Source: Cupriavidus taiwanensis | Lineage (GTDB): Bacteria; Pseudomonadota; Gammaproteobacteria; Burkholderiales; Burkholderiaceae | DNA: 64,000 bases | Reading direction: 5' to 3' | Assembly: GCF_900250075.1 (NCBI RefSeq) | Contig: NZ_LT977070.1 | Coordinates: 372,001 to 436,000 of the forward strand | Part shown: in pieces, positions 57,013-64,000 of the stretch | How the letters are laid out: every line of letters begins with the position of its first letter | Position numbering within the stretch: the stretch's first letter is position 1 | The notes under the pieces: model-generated | Told to the model about the DNA's origin: nothing | What the model saw: the letters and a program-made list of their open reading frames with translations, nothing else | The model's database searches: none | Made by a program: the position numbers and the translations under genes

Positions 57013-57669
57013 ATGACCGCAGCGATCGACTTCTACTTTGATTTCTCTTCGCCGTACGGCTACTTCGCCAGCACCCGTATCGACGACCTGGCGCAGAAGT
57101 ACGGGCGCAACGTCGCCTGGCATCCGATCCTGCTGGGCGTGGTGTTCAAGACCACCGGCGCGTCGCCGCTGCCGCAGCTGCCGCTCAAGGGCGACTACAG
57201 CTGGCGCGACTTCGAGCGCACCGCGCGCTTCCACGGCATCGACTACAAGCGCCCCACGCATTTCCCGCTGCCGACCACGCATGCCGCGCGCGCCATGCTG
57301 TGGCTGCAGAACCATCACGGCGACGACCTGGCCGCGGCCTTCGCCAGGTCGGTGTACCGCGCGCTGTTCGTCGACGACATCAACATCGCCGAGCCGGCCG
57401 AGATCATGAAGCTGGCCGAGCCGCTGGGCGTGGACGTGCAGGCGCTCGATGCCGGCGCCACCAGCTACCAGATCAAGGACCAGCTCAAGGCCGAGATCGA
57501 GGTGGCGATGGCCAAGGGCGTGTTCGGCTCGCCCTTCGTCATCGTCGACGGCGAGCCGTTCTGGGGCTTCGACCGCTTCGACCAGATCGAGGCCCACCTG
57601 AAGAGCCGCCGCCAGACCGAGCTCCGCGCCGTGCCCAACCCCGATACCAAGGAAAAGAAACCCGCATGA
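57013..57669 (+). CDS. 2-hydroxychromene-2-carboxylate isomerase family (GST-kappa)
   Basis: A 218-residue DsbA-fold protein of the HCCA-isomerase/kappa-GST family: the glutathione-site motif FDFSSPYGYFAS at the N-terminus (Ser near residue 13), PILLGVVFKTTGA and the C-terminal GVFGSPFVIVDGEPFWGFDRF. In naphthalene pathways the enzyme isomerises hydroxychromene carboxylate with glutathione; no naphthalene genes are near, so the substrate is uncertain. It overlaps the next gene by 4 bp. Confidence 0.88.
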   Translation: MTAAIDFYFDFSSPYGYFASTRIDDLAQKYGRNVAWHPILLGVVFKTTGASPLPQLPLKGDYSWRDFERTARFHGIDYKRPTHFPLPTTHAARAMLWLQNHHGDDLAAAFARSVYRALFVDDINIAEPAEIMKLAEPLGVDVQALDAGATSYQIKDQLKAEIEVAMAKGVFGSPFVIVDGEPFWGFDRFDQIEAHLKSRRQTELRAVPNPDTKEKKPA

Positions 57670-58352
57670 CTGCAGCAACCCCCGGCCATTCCGGCCGCTT
57701 CGATTGTGTGATCTTCGATTGCGACGGCGTGCTCGTCGACAGCGAGCCCATCGTCAACCGCGTGCTCAACCAGATGCTGAACGAGCTCGGCATCGAGATC
57801 TCGCTGGAAGACTCCACGCGCCTGTTCCTGGGCCGCGCGGTGCGCGAAGAGCTCGACATGATCGAACGCATGCGCGGCGCGCCGCTGCCCGAGAACTGGC
57901 TGTCGACCTGGCTGGCGCGCCGCAACGCCGTGCTGGAAGAAGAGGTCGCGGCGGTGGCGCATGTGCGCGAGGCGATCCGCGCGGTCGCCGCCACCGGCAT
58001 GCCGGTGTGCGTGGCGTCGGGCGCGGACCGCGTCAAGGTCAAGCTGCAGCTGACCAAGACCGGGCTGGTCGAGCTGTTCCAGCAGGACCAGCGCGAGCAT
58101 ATCTTCTCGGCCACCGAGGTGGCGCGCAGCAAGCCCGCGCCGGACGTGTACCTGCTGGCCGCTCGCACCATGGGCGTCGAGCCCGCGCGCTGCGCCGTGG
58201 TTGAAGACAGCCCGACTGGCGTGACCGCGGGCGTGGCGGCCGGCATGACGGTGTTCGGCTATGCCGCGCGCAACGACGCCGCGCAGCTGCGCGAGGCCGG
58301 CGCGCGCACCATCTTCACCGATATGCGCGAACTGCCGGAGCTGGTGGGATGA
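57666..58352 (+). CDS. HAD-superfamily hydrolase (phosphoglycolate phosphatase-like)
   Basis: A 228-residue HAD hydrolase, subfamily IA: nucleophile D18 and acid D20 (FDCDGVLVDSE), SGAD motif II, Lys in SKPAPDVY and the EDSPTGVTAG acidic motif IV. Substrates of this group include phosphoglycolate, beta-phosphoglucomutase-type sugar phosphates and phosphonates. Start and stop both overlap neighbours by 4 bp, so it belongs to a tight four-gene chain. Confidence 0.87.
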   Translation: MTAATPGHSGRFDCVIFDCDGVLVDSEPIVNRVLNQMLNELGIEISLEDSTRLFLGRAVREELDMIERMRGAPLPENWLSTWLARRNAVLEEEVAAVAHVREAIRAVAATGMPVCVASGADRVKVKLQLTKTGLVELFQQDQREHIFSATEVARSKPAPDVYLLAARTMGVEPARCAVVEDSPTGVTAGVAAGMTVFGYAARNDAAQLREAGARTIFTDMRELPELVG

Positions 58353-58786
58353 CGGCGAAAGCGGCAGGCCGCCTGCCCAAGGCTGGACCGGTGCCGTGCC
58401 CGTGCGGCAGCGCGGACTATGCCGCCTGCTGCGGCCGCTTCCATCGTGGCGAGGCCCTGCCGCCCAATGCCGAGGCGCTGATGCGCTCGCGCTACAGCGC
58501 CTATGTGCTGAACGACATGGAATGGCTGCGCCAGACCTGGCATGCATCCACCTGCCCGGCCGACCTGGTGCCCGACACCGCGACGCGCTGGCTGGGCCTG
58601 GCGGTCAAGGCGCATGCGCAGCAGGACGACACGCATGCCGAAGTGGAATTCGTGGCGCGCTACAAGGTCGGCGGGCGCGCCTGGCGGCTGCATGAGCGCA
58701 GCCGCTTTGTGTGCGAGGCGCGCGCCCCGGGCGAGGCGCCGCGCTGGCTTTATGTGGATGGCGACATCATCGGGGAGAGACCATGA
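58349..58786 (+). CDS. YchJ/UPF0225 family SEC-C protein
   Basis: A 145-residue protein of the YchJ family: N-terminal SEC-C zinc motif CPCGSADYAACCGRFH (about 17-32) and a nuclear-transport-factor-2-like body (RSRYSAYVLNDMEWLRQTWH, EVEFVARYKVGGRAWRLHERSRF). Function unknown. It overlaps the HAD gene before it and the GST gene after it by 4 bp each (ATGA), indicating strict translational coupling. Confidence 0.87.
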   Translation: MTAKAAGRLPKAGPVPCPCGSADYAACCGRFHRGEALPPNAEALMRSRYSAYVLNDMEWLRQTWHASTCPADLVPDTATRWLGLAVKAHAQQDDTHAEVEFVARYKVGGRAWRLHERSRFVCEARAPGEAPRWLYVDGDIIGERP

Positions 58787-59460
58787 GCATCGACAAGCAG
58801 AACGAGCCCGAGTACCTGCTGTATTGCTTCGCCCAGTCCGGCAACGCCTACAAGGTGGCACAGCTGCTGGAAACCGTCGGCGTGCAGCGCGGCCAGTCGT
58901 TGTGGCGCGCGCGCTTCGTCGATTTCTTCAACGGCGAGACCCGCACCCCGGAATACCGCGCCATCAACGTGATGGGCGAGGTGCCGGTGCTGGAATTCGG
59001 CGGCCAGCGCCTGTCGCAGTCCGGCGCCATCCTCGAGACGCTGGCCGCGCGCCTGGATGCGTTCGTCCCGCGCAACGAAGCCGAGCGCGCCGAGGTGCTG
59101 CGCTGGCTGCTGTTCGACAACCACAAGTTCACCTCGTACACCGCCACCTACCGCTTCATGCGCACCTTCGCCAGGTCGCCCGACCCGGCCGTGCTGGAGT
59201 TCTTCCGCGCGCGCTGCGAAGGCGCGTGGAACGTACTGAACGCGCACCTGGACGGACGCGACTTCGTGCTGGGCGAGCGCGCCACCATCGCCGATTTCTC
59301 GCTGGCGGGCTACGTCTTCTTCGATGACGAGATCGGCGTGCACTGGCGCAAGGAATATCCGCATATCCACGCGTGGACCGAGCGCTTCCGCGCCTTGCCG
59401 GGCTGGAGGCATCCCTATGAGCTGATGCCCGGGCACCCGTTGCCCAAGGCAGCCGGCTGA
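58783..59460 (+). CDS. Glutathione S-transferase family protein
   Basis: A 225-residue cytosolic GST: N-terminal thioredoxin-like domain ([49 protein letters not shown]) and a C-terminal helical domain ([21 protein letters not shown]). The SxG catalytic region is of bacterial/theta-like type. It ends the coupled chain that began with the kappa-type GST at 57013, suggesting a glutathione-dependent detoxification unit. ATG 58783 lies in the ychJ stop. Confidence 0.88.
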   Translation: MSIDKQNEPEYLLYCFAQSGNAYKVAQLLETVGVQRGQSLWRARFVDFFNGETRTPEYRAINVMGEVPVLEFGGQRLSQSGAILETLAARLDAFVPRNEAERAEVLRWLLFDNHKFTSYTATYRFMRTFARSPDPAVLEFFRARCEGAWNVLNAHLDGRDFVLGERATIADFSLAGYVFFDDEIGVHWRKEYPHIHAWTERFRALPGWRHPYELMPGHPLPKAAG

Positions 59461-59521
59461 GGCCGGCCGCGGCAGGACGGCGGCAGGCGGCGCACAACCC
59501 TATCTGGCAAGAGACTCCGAG

Positions 59522-61129
59522 ATGCCCACGCTCGCAAGCAAACTGAACGCCCGCTCCGAATCCTTCAAGGCCAATGCCGAGTCCATGCGGGCGCTGGTGG
59601 CCGACCTCAAGGAAAAGATCGCCAAGCTGGCCGAAGGCGGCGGCGCGGCCGCGCGCGACAAGCACCTGGCGCGCGGCAAGCTGCTGCCGCGCGAACGCGT
59701 TCAGCAGCTGCTCGATCCCGGCACGCCGTTCCTCGAGCTGTCGCAGCTGGCCGCGTACGACATGTACGACGATGCCGCGCCCGGCGCCGGCATCATCACC
59801 GGCATCGGCCGCGTGGCCGGGCAGGAATGCGTGATCGTCTGCAACGACGCCACCGTCAAGGGCGGCACGTATTACCCGATGACGGTCAAGAAGCATGTGC
59901 GGGCGCAGGAGATCGCCGAGGAGAACCACCTGCCGTGCATCTACCTGGTCGATTCCGGCGGCGCCAACCTGCCCAACCAGGACGAGGTCTTCCCCGACCG
60001 CGACCACTTCGGCCGCATCTTCTACAACCAGGCCAACCTGTCCAAGCGCGGCATCCCGCAGATCGCGGTGGTGATGGGCTCGTGCACCGCGGGCGGCGCC
60101 TACGTGCCGGCGATGAGCGACGAGTCGATCATCGTCAAGAACCAGGGCACCATTTTCCTGGGCGGCCCGCCGCTGGTGAAGGCCGCCACCGGCGAGGAAG
60201 TCAGCGCGGAAGACCTCGGCGGCGCCGACGTGCATACGCGGCTGTCCGGCGTGGCCGACTATTTCGCGCAGAACGACCATCATGCGCTGAGCCTGGCGCG
60301 CAATATCGTGCAGCACCTGAACCGGCGCAAGCCGGACCAGATCCGCCTGCACGAGCCGGTCGAGCCGCTGTACCCGGTGGAAGAGCTGTATGGCGTGATC
60401 CCGACCGATACGCGCAAGCCGTACGACGTGCGCGAGGTGATCGCGCGCCTGGTCGACGGCTCCGAGTTCGACGAGTTCAAGGCCCGCTACGGCACCACGC
60501 TGGTGTGCGGCTTCGCGCGCATCTGGGGCTACCCGGTGGGCATCGTTGCCAACAACGGCATCCTGTTCTCGGAGTCGGCGCTCAAGGGCGCGCACTTTAT
60601 CGAGCTGTGCTGCCAGCGCAAGATCCCGCTGGTGTTCCTGCAGAACATCACCGGCTTCATGGTGGGGCGCAAGTACGAGAACGAGGGCATCGCGCGCAAC
60701 GGCGCCAAGATGGTGACCGCGGTGGCTACGGCGCAGGTGCCCAAGTTCACGGTGATCATCGGCGGCTCGTTCGGTGCCGGCAACTACGGCATGTGCGGGC
60801 GCGCGTATTCGCCGCGCTTTCTGTGGATGTGGCCGAACGCGCGCATCTCGGTGATGGGCGGCGAGCAGGCCGCGAGCGTGCTGGCGACGGTGCGCCGGGA
60901 CGGCATCGAAGCGAAAGGCGGCCAGTGGAGCGCGCAGGAGGAAGACGCCTTCAAGCAGCCGATCCGCGACCAGTACGAGCACCAGGGCCATCCGTACTAC
61001 GCCAGCGCGCGGCTGTGGGACGACGGCGTGATCGATCCCGCGCAGACCCGCACGGTGCTGGGGCTGGGCCTGTCGGCCAGCCTCAACGCGCCGATCGACG
61101 AGATGAAGTTCGGCGTGTTCCGCATGTAA
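59522..61129 (+). CDS. liuB: Methylcrotonyl-CoA carboxylase beta subunit
   Basis: Carboxyltransferase subunit (535 residues) of MCC, converting 3-methylcrotonyl-CoA to 3-methylglutaconyl-CoA with carboxybiotin. It shows the carboxyltransferase landmarks: [39 protein letters not shown] and the C-terminal [16 protein letters not shown]. The alpha subunit (liuD) is not in the window and is probably downstream of bioA or elsewhere. 61 bp separate it from the GST gene; the next gene starts 40 bp after its stop. Confidence 0.95.
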   Translation: MPTLASKLNARSESFKANAESMRALVADLKEKIAKLAEGGGAAARDKHLARGKLLPRERVQQLLDPGTPFLELSQLAAYDMYDDAAPGAGIITGIGRVAGQECVIVCNDATVKGGTYYPMTVKKHVRAQEIAEENHLPCIYLVDSGGANLPNQDEVFPDRDHFGRIFYNQANLSKRGIPQIAVVMGSCTAGGAYVPAMSDESIIVKNQGTIFLGGPPLVKAATGEEVSAEDLGGADVHTRLSGVADYFAQNDHHALSLARNIVQHLNRRKPDQIRLHEPVEPLYPVEELYGVIPTDTRKPYDVREVIARLVDGSEFDEFKARYGTTLVCGFARIWGYPVGIVANNGILFSESALKGAHFIELCCQRKIPLVFLQNITGFMVGRKYENEGIARNGAKMVTAVATAQVPKFTVIIGGSFGAGNYGMCGRAYSPRFLWMWPNARISVMGGEQAASVLATVRRDGIEAKGGQWSAQEEDAFKQPIRDQYEHQGHPYYASARLWDDGVIDPAQTRTVLGLGLSASLNAPIDEMKFGVFRM

Positions 61130-61169
61130 GCATGTCAATCTGCGCCGACCTGATATTGCCTGACTGCTG

Positions 61170-62066
61170 ATGCGCCGCACCGCCCGCCTGTTTCACCGCC
61201 TTGTCCTGGCCACGGCGCTTGCCGTGCTGGCGCCGCTGTGCGGCCATGCGCAGATGGCGGACGGCAACGGCCAGTCGGCGGCGCGCGTGCGCTTCCAGGA
61301 GCAGGTGGTGATGCTGCCCAAGGCCGCGATCCCGTCGCGCATCGACCTGGAAGCGACGGTGTTCAAGCCCGCCGGCGCGGGGCCGTTCCCGCTGGTGGTG
61401 ATCAACCACGGCAAGGCGCCGGGGCGGCCCGGCATGCAGGGGCGCGCGCGCTTCCCGGCGCAGAGCGTGGAGTTCCTGCGCCGCGGCTACGTGGTGGTGC
61501 TGCCGATGCGGCAGGGCTTTGCGCGCTCGGGCGGTGCCTATATCGGCGGCAGCTGCGACATCGAGACCAACGGCATGATGCAGGCCGACGACGTCGTCGC
61601 CACGCTCGACTACATGGCGACGCAGCCCTATGTCGACATGGAACGCATCGTCGTGATCGGCCAGTCGCACGGCGGGCTGACCACCATGGCCTTCAGCACC
61701 ATCGCCTATCCCGGCGTGCGCGGCGTGGTCAACTTTGCCGGCGGGCTGCGCAACCTGAACTGCCCCGACTGGGAAGAGCGCCTGGTCGATGCCTTCGCCG
61801 CCTATGGCAGCGCGGCGCGCTACCCCTCGCTGTGGGTCTATGGCGAGAACGACAGCTACTGGCCGGTGCCCTTGCCCGGCCGCATGTTCAACGCCTTCAA
61901 GGCGCGCGCCAGCGGGCCGGCCGCGCAGGCCCGGCTGGTCGACGTGGGCGAGTTCGGCGCCGACTCGCACCGCCTGTTCAGCGCGCGCGAAGGCATCCCG
62001 GTGTGGCTGCCGGAGGTGGGCGACTTCTTCCGCTCGCTGGGGCTGCCCTTCGATCCGGGCACCTGA
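61170..62066 (+). CDS. Exported alpha/beta hydrolase (dienelactone-hydrolase-like)
   Basis: A 298-residue hydrolase with a signal peptide (cleaved after GHA near residue 27). The nucleophile motif GQSHGG, the oxyanion strand VVINHGKAPGRPG and a final His in DSHRLF give a probable triad. The family includes prolyl oligopeptidase/dienelactone hydrolase-like esterases. Its place between the MCC beta and hydratase genes is unexpected for a periplasmic enzyme, so a role in leucine breakdown is doubtful. Confidence 0.82.
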   Translation: MRRTARLFHRLVLATALAVLAPLCGHAQMADGNGQSAARVRFQEQVVMLPKAAIPSRIDLEATVFKPAGAGPFPLVVINHGKAPGRPGMQGRARFPAQSVEFLRRGYVVVLPMRQGFARSGGAYIGGSCDIETNGMMQADDVVATLDYMATQPYVDMERIVVIGQSHGGLTTMAFSTIAYPGVRGVVNFAGGLRNLNCPDWEERLVDAFAAYGSAARYPSLWVYGENDSYWPVPLPGRMFNAFKARASGPAAQARLVDVGEFGADSHRLFSAREGIPVWLPEVGDFFRSLGLPFDPGT

Positions 62067-62118
62067 GCCGCATCATCCCTATCCGCTATATGCGCCATAT
62101 CCGCCAACGGAGCGAACC

Positions 62119-62907
62119 ATGGAATTCACTGCCCTGACCGTCAATATCGCCAACCACGTCGCCACCGTCACGCTGAACCGGCCCGACGTGCGCAACGCCT
62201 TCAACGAGACCGTGATCGCCGAACTGACCGGCGCCTTCCGCGCGCTGGGCGACATGGACGAGGTACGCGCCATCGTGCTGGCCGGCAACGGCCCGGCCTT
62301 CTGCGCCGGCGCCGACCTGAACTGGATGAAGAAGATGGCGGGCTACTCCGACGACCAGAACCGCGCCGATGCGCTGACGCTGGCGCAGATGCTGCACACC
62401 ATCTGGTCCTGTCCGCGCCCGGTGATTGCGCGCATCCAGGGCGACACCTATGCCGGCGGCATGGGCCTGGTGGCCGCGTGCGATATCGCGGTGGCGGCCG
62501 AGCACGCGCATTTCTGCCTGTCCGAGGCGCGCCTGGGCCTGCTGCCCGCCACCATCAGCCCGTACGTGATCCGCGCCATGGGCGAGCAGGCCGCGCGCCG
62601 CTATTTCATCACGGCCGAGCGCTTCGACGCGGCCGAGGCGCTGCGCCTGGGCCTGCTGCATGCGGTGGTGCCGGCCGAGGCGCTCGATGCCAAGGTCGCC
62701 GAACTGACGGCCGCGCTGGTGGCCAACAGCCCCAACGCCGTGCGCGAGAGCAAGCGGCTGGTGCAGGACATCGCCGGGCGCGTGATCGACAACGACCTGC
62801 TGGCGGATACGGCCGACCGCATCGCGAAGATCCGGGCGTCGGAAGAGGGGCGCGAAGGGGTGAAGTCGTTCCTGGAGAAGCGCACGCCGTCGTGGCGGCC
62901 GGCTTGA
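62119..62907 (+). CDS. liuC: Methylglutaconyl-CoA hydratase
   Basis: A 262-residue crotonase, LiuC/AtuE type, hydrating 3-methylglutaconyl-CoA to HMG-CoA. Signature segments: NRPDVRNAFNETVIAEL, the FCAGADLNWMKKMA stretch characteristic of the methylglutaconyl-CoA hydratases, GDTYAGGMGLVAACD (oxyanion) and FCLSEARLGLLPATISPYV with the catalytic Glu. CGGAG lies before ATG 62119. With liuA and liuB it forms the leucine path; liuE (HMG-CoA lyase) is not seen here. Confidence 0.92.
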   Translation: MEFTALTVNIANHVATVTLNRPDVRNAFNETVIAELTGAFRALGDMDEVRAIVLAGNGPAFCAGADLNWMKKMAGYSDDQNRADALTLAQMLHTIWSCPRPVIARIQGDTYAGGMGLVAACDIAVAAEHAHFCLSEARLGLLPATISPYVIRAMGEQAARRYFITAERFDAAEALRLGLLHAVVPAEALDAKVAELTAALVANSPNAVRESKRLVQDIAGRVIDNDLLADTADRIAKIRASEEGREGVKSFLEKRTPSWRPA

Positions 62908-63147
62908 GTTCAAATAAAGGCGGCGCGCGATTGCGTGAAGATGGCGGCACGCTAGCCCCAAGCGCAGCGCTTCTTGCCGGCAACGTTCGCCAAATCCTGC
63001 CAAAGCTGCGCTAACGGGGAAAAGCCCGCGCGATTGCCAAGCCGCGGAAGTCGTCCCTACCATGACCCTCCCAATCCGCCCGCGACCCTCGCGCCGGCCG
63101 GCCCTGCCGGCAGCGCCGGCGCGGACGGCCAACCAAGGAGGGCTATC

Positions 63148-64000
63148 TTGGACCACCTGTCCCTTTCCCCAGGCAGCGGCGCGGCCGGCCTCGGCCAGCG
63201 CAGCCGCGCCGCTGTCTGGCACCCGTGCACGCGCCTTCGTCCTGACGACGACGCCGTGCCGCTGGCGATCGTGCGCGGCGAAGGCCCGTGGCTGCACGAT
63301 GCCGACGGCCAGCGCTACTTCGACGCCACCAGTTCCTGGTGGGTCAACCTGTTCGGCCATGCCAACCCGCGCATCAACGCCGCGCTGGCGAGCCAGCTGG
63401 AGACGCTCGAGCACGTGATGCTCTCGGGCTGCACGCACGCGCCCGCGGTGGAGCTGGCCGAGCGCCTGTCGGCGCTGACCGGCGGCGCGCTGGGCCATGT
63501 CTTCTACGCCTCGGACGGCGCCTCGGCGGTCGAGATCGCGCTGAAGATGAGCTTCCACTACTGGCGCAACACCGGCCTGCCCGCCAAGCGCGAGTTCGTC
63601 TGCTTGCGCCACGGCTACCACGGCGAAACCGTGGGCGCGCTCGCCGTGACCGACGTGGAGATTTTCCGCGACGCCTACGACGCGCTGATCCGCCGCGCGC
63701 ATGTGGTGATGTCGCCCGATGCGCGGCAGGCCCGGCGCGGCGAGTCCGCCGCCGACGTGGCGGCGCGCGCGCTGGCGGAGCTGGAGGCGCTGCTGCGCGA
63801 GCGCGCCGGCGCCATTGCCGCGCTGATCGTCGAGCCGCTGGTGCAGGGCGCCGCCGGCATGGCGATGCATGACCCGTCCTACCTGGATGGCGTGCGCGCG
63901 CTGTGCGACCGCTACCGCGTCCACCTGATCGCCGACGAGATCGCGGTGGGCTGCGGGCGCACCGGCACCTTCTTCGCGTGGGAGCAGTCGCGCGGCACCG
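63148..64000 (+). CDS. bioA: Adenosylmethionine-8-amino-7-oxononanoate aminotransferase (3' end outside the window)
   Basis: PLP-dependent transaminase of biotin synthesis, 284 codons visible and still open at base 64000. BioA markers: RAAVWHPCTRLRPDD near the start (the biotin-specific W-H-P-C-T), FDATSSWWVNLFGHANPRI, SDGASAVEIALKM (PLP region), FVCLRHGYHGETVGAL and the Schiff-base-proximal IADEIAVGCGRTGTFFAWEQ. TTG 63148 has AAGGAGG 6 bp upstream; no ATG fits the conserved start. Biotin is the cofactor of the MCC enzyme encoded upstream. Confidence 0.93.
   Translation, partial: MDHLSLSPGSGAAGLGQRSRAAVWHPCTRLRPDDDAVPLAIVRGEGPWLHDADGQRYFDATSSWWVNLFGHANPRINAALASQLETLEHVMLSGCTHAPAVELAERLSALTGGALGHVFYASDGASAVEIALKMSFHYWRNTGLPAKREFVCLRHGYHGETVGALAVTDVEIFRDAYDALIRRAHVVMSPDARQARRGESAADVAARALAELEALLRERAGAIAALIVEPLVQGAAGMAMHDPSYLDGVRALCDRYRVHLIADEIAVGCGRTGTFFAWEQSRGT

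Overview
The window is a GC-rich (roughly two-thirds G+C) chromosomal segment that looks like the main chromosome of a Cupriavidus/Ralstonia-group betaproteobacterium. The signs are a PhaM-like polyhydroxybutyrate granule protein, a methionine synthase split into two genes, a Bug/TctC solute-binding protein, the betaproteobacterial small families DUF2917, DUF3108, DUF3567 and DUF1840, and a leucine/isovalerate (liu) catabolic locus under a MerR-type LiuR. Species assignment is inference from gene content; no search was run. I saw no rRNA, tRNA, CRISPR array, insertion sequence or prophage.

Layout. 1-5.4 kb: cell elongation genes mrdA-rodA, then DUF484-xerC. 5.4-8.9 kb: a LysR regulator divergent from a DUF2917 gene, then lipB-lipA for lipoate. 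9.0-9.6 kb: a ParDE-type toxin-antitoxin pair with a palindrome at its promoter. 9.8-14.7 kb: a 5-oxoproline (pyroglutamate) module, pxpB-pxpC-pxpA, a DUF969/DUF979 permease pair and pcp; the DUF969 gene carries a one-base frameshift. 14.7-19.6 kb, minus strand: an MCE-type ABC lipid transporter (permease, ATPase, MlaD-like protein, lipoprotein) followed by a VanZ-like membrane protein. 19.8-22.3 kb: birA-coaX, a small membrane protein and, on the minus strand, an rfaE2-type nucleotidyltransferase. 22.6-29.0 kb, minus strand: a ferritin-like diiron protein, a patatin-like lipase, phaM, an enoyl-CoA hydratase, an FAH-family enzyme and a Bug protein, the last divergent from an IclR regulator.

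29.1-37.7 kb: iclR, a DUF3108 protein, an alpha/beta hydrolase, DUF3567, a rhodanese, split metH and an exported 11-residue-repeat protein. 38.0-40.5 kb: two response regulators facing a CHASE3 histidine kinase. 40.8-47.4 kb: small stress-type membrane proteins, argS, a SPOR protein, dsbA, a short-chain dehydrogenase and a BtuF-like protein. 47.4-64 kb: liuR and its neighbourhood (metallo-hydrolase, thioesterase, isovaleryl-CoA dehydrogenase, aceK, carbonic anhydrase, thiolase, a second acyl-CoA dehydrogenase, a GST-like cassette, methylcrotonyl-CoA carboxylase beta subunit, a secreted hydrolase, methylglutaconyl-CoA hydratase) and the start of bioA, cut by the window end.

How the parts work together. 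The liu locus converts isovaleryl-CoA toward acetyl-CoA/acetoacetate; the thiolase and the aceK glyoxylate-shunt switch sit inside it, and biotin synthesis (bioA) follows the biotin-dependent carboxylase. Two LiuR-like palindromes flank liuR. Other unexplained inverted repeats at promoters (upstream of pxpB, parD, the ferritin-like gene, the enoyl-CoA hydratase and iclR) are reported as candidate operators. No wholly new multi-gene system is evident; the strongest leads are the frameshifted 5-oxoproline transporter, the LiuR sites, the 11-mer repeat protein and the regulator-kinase module.
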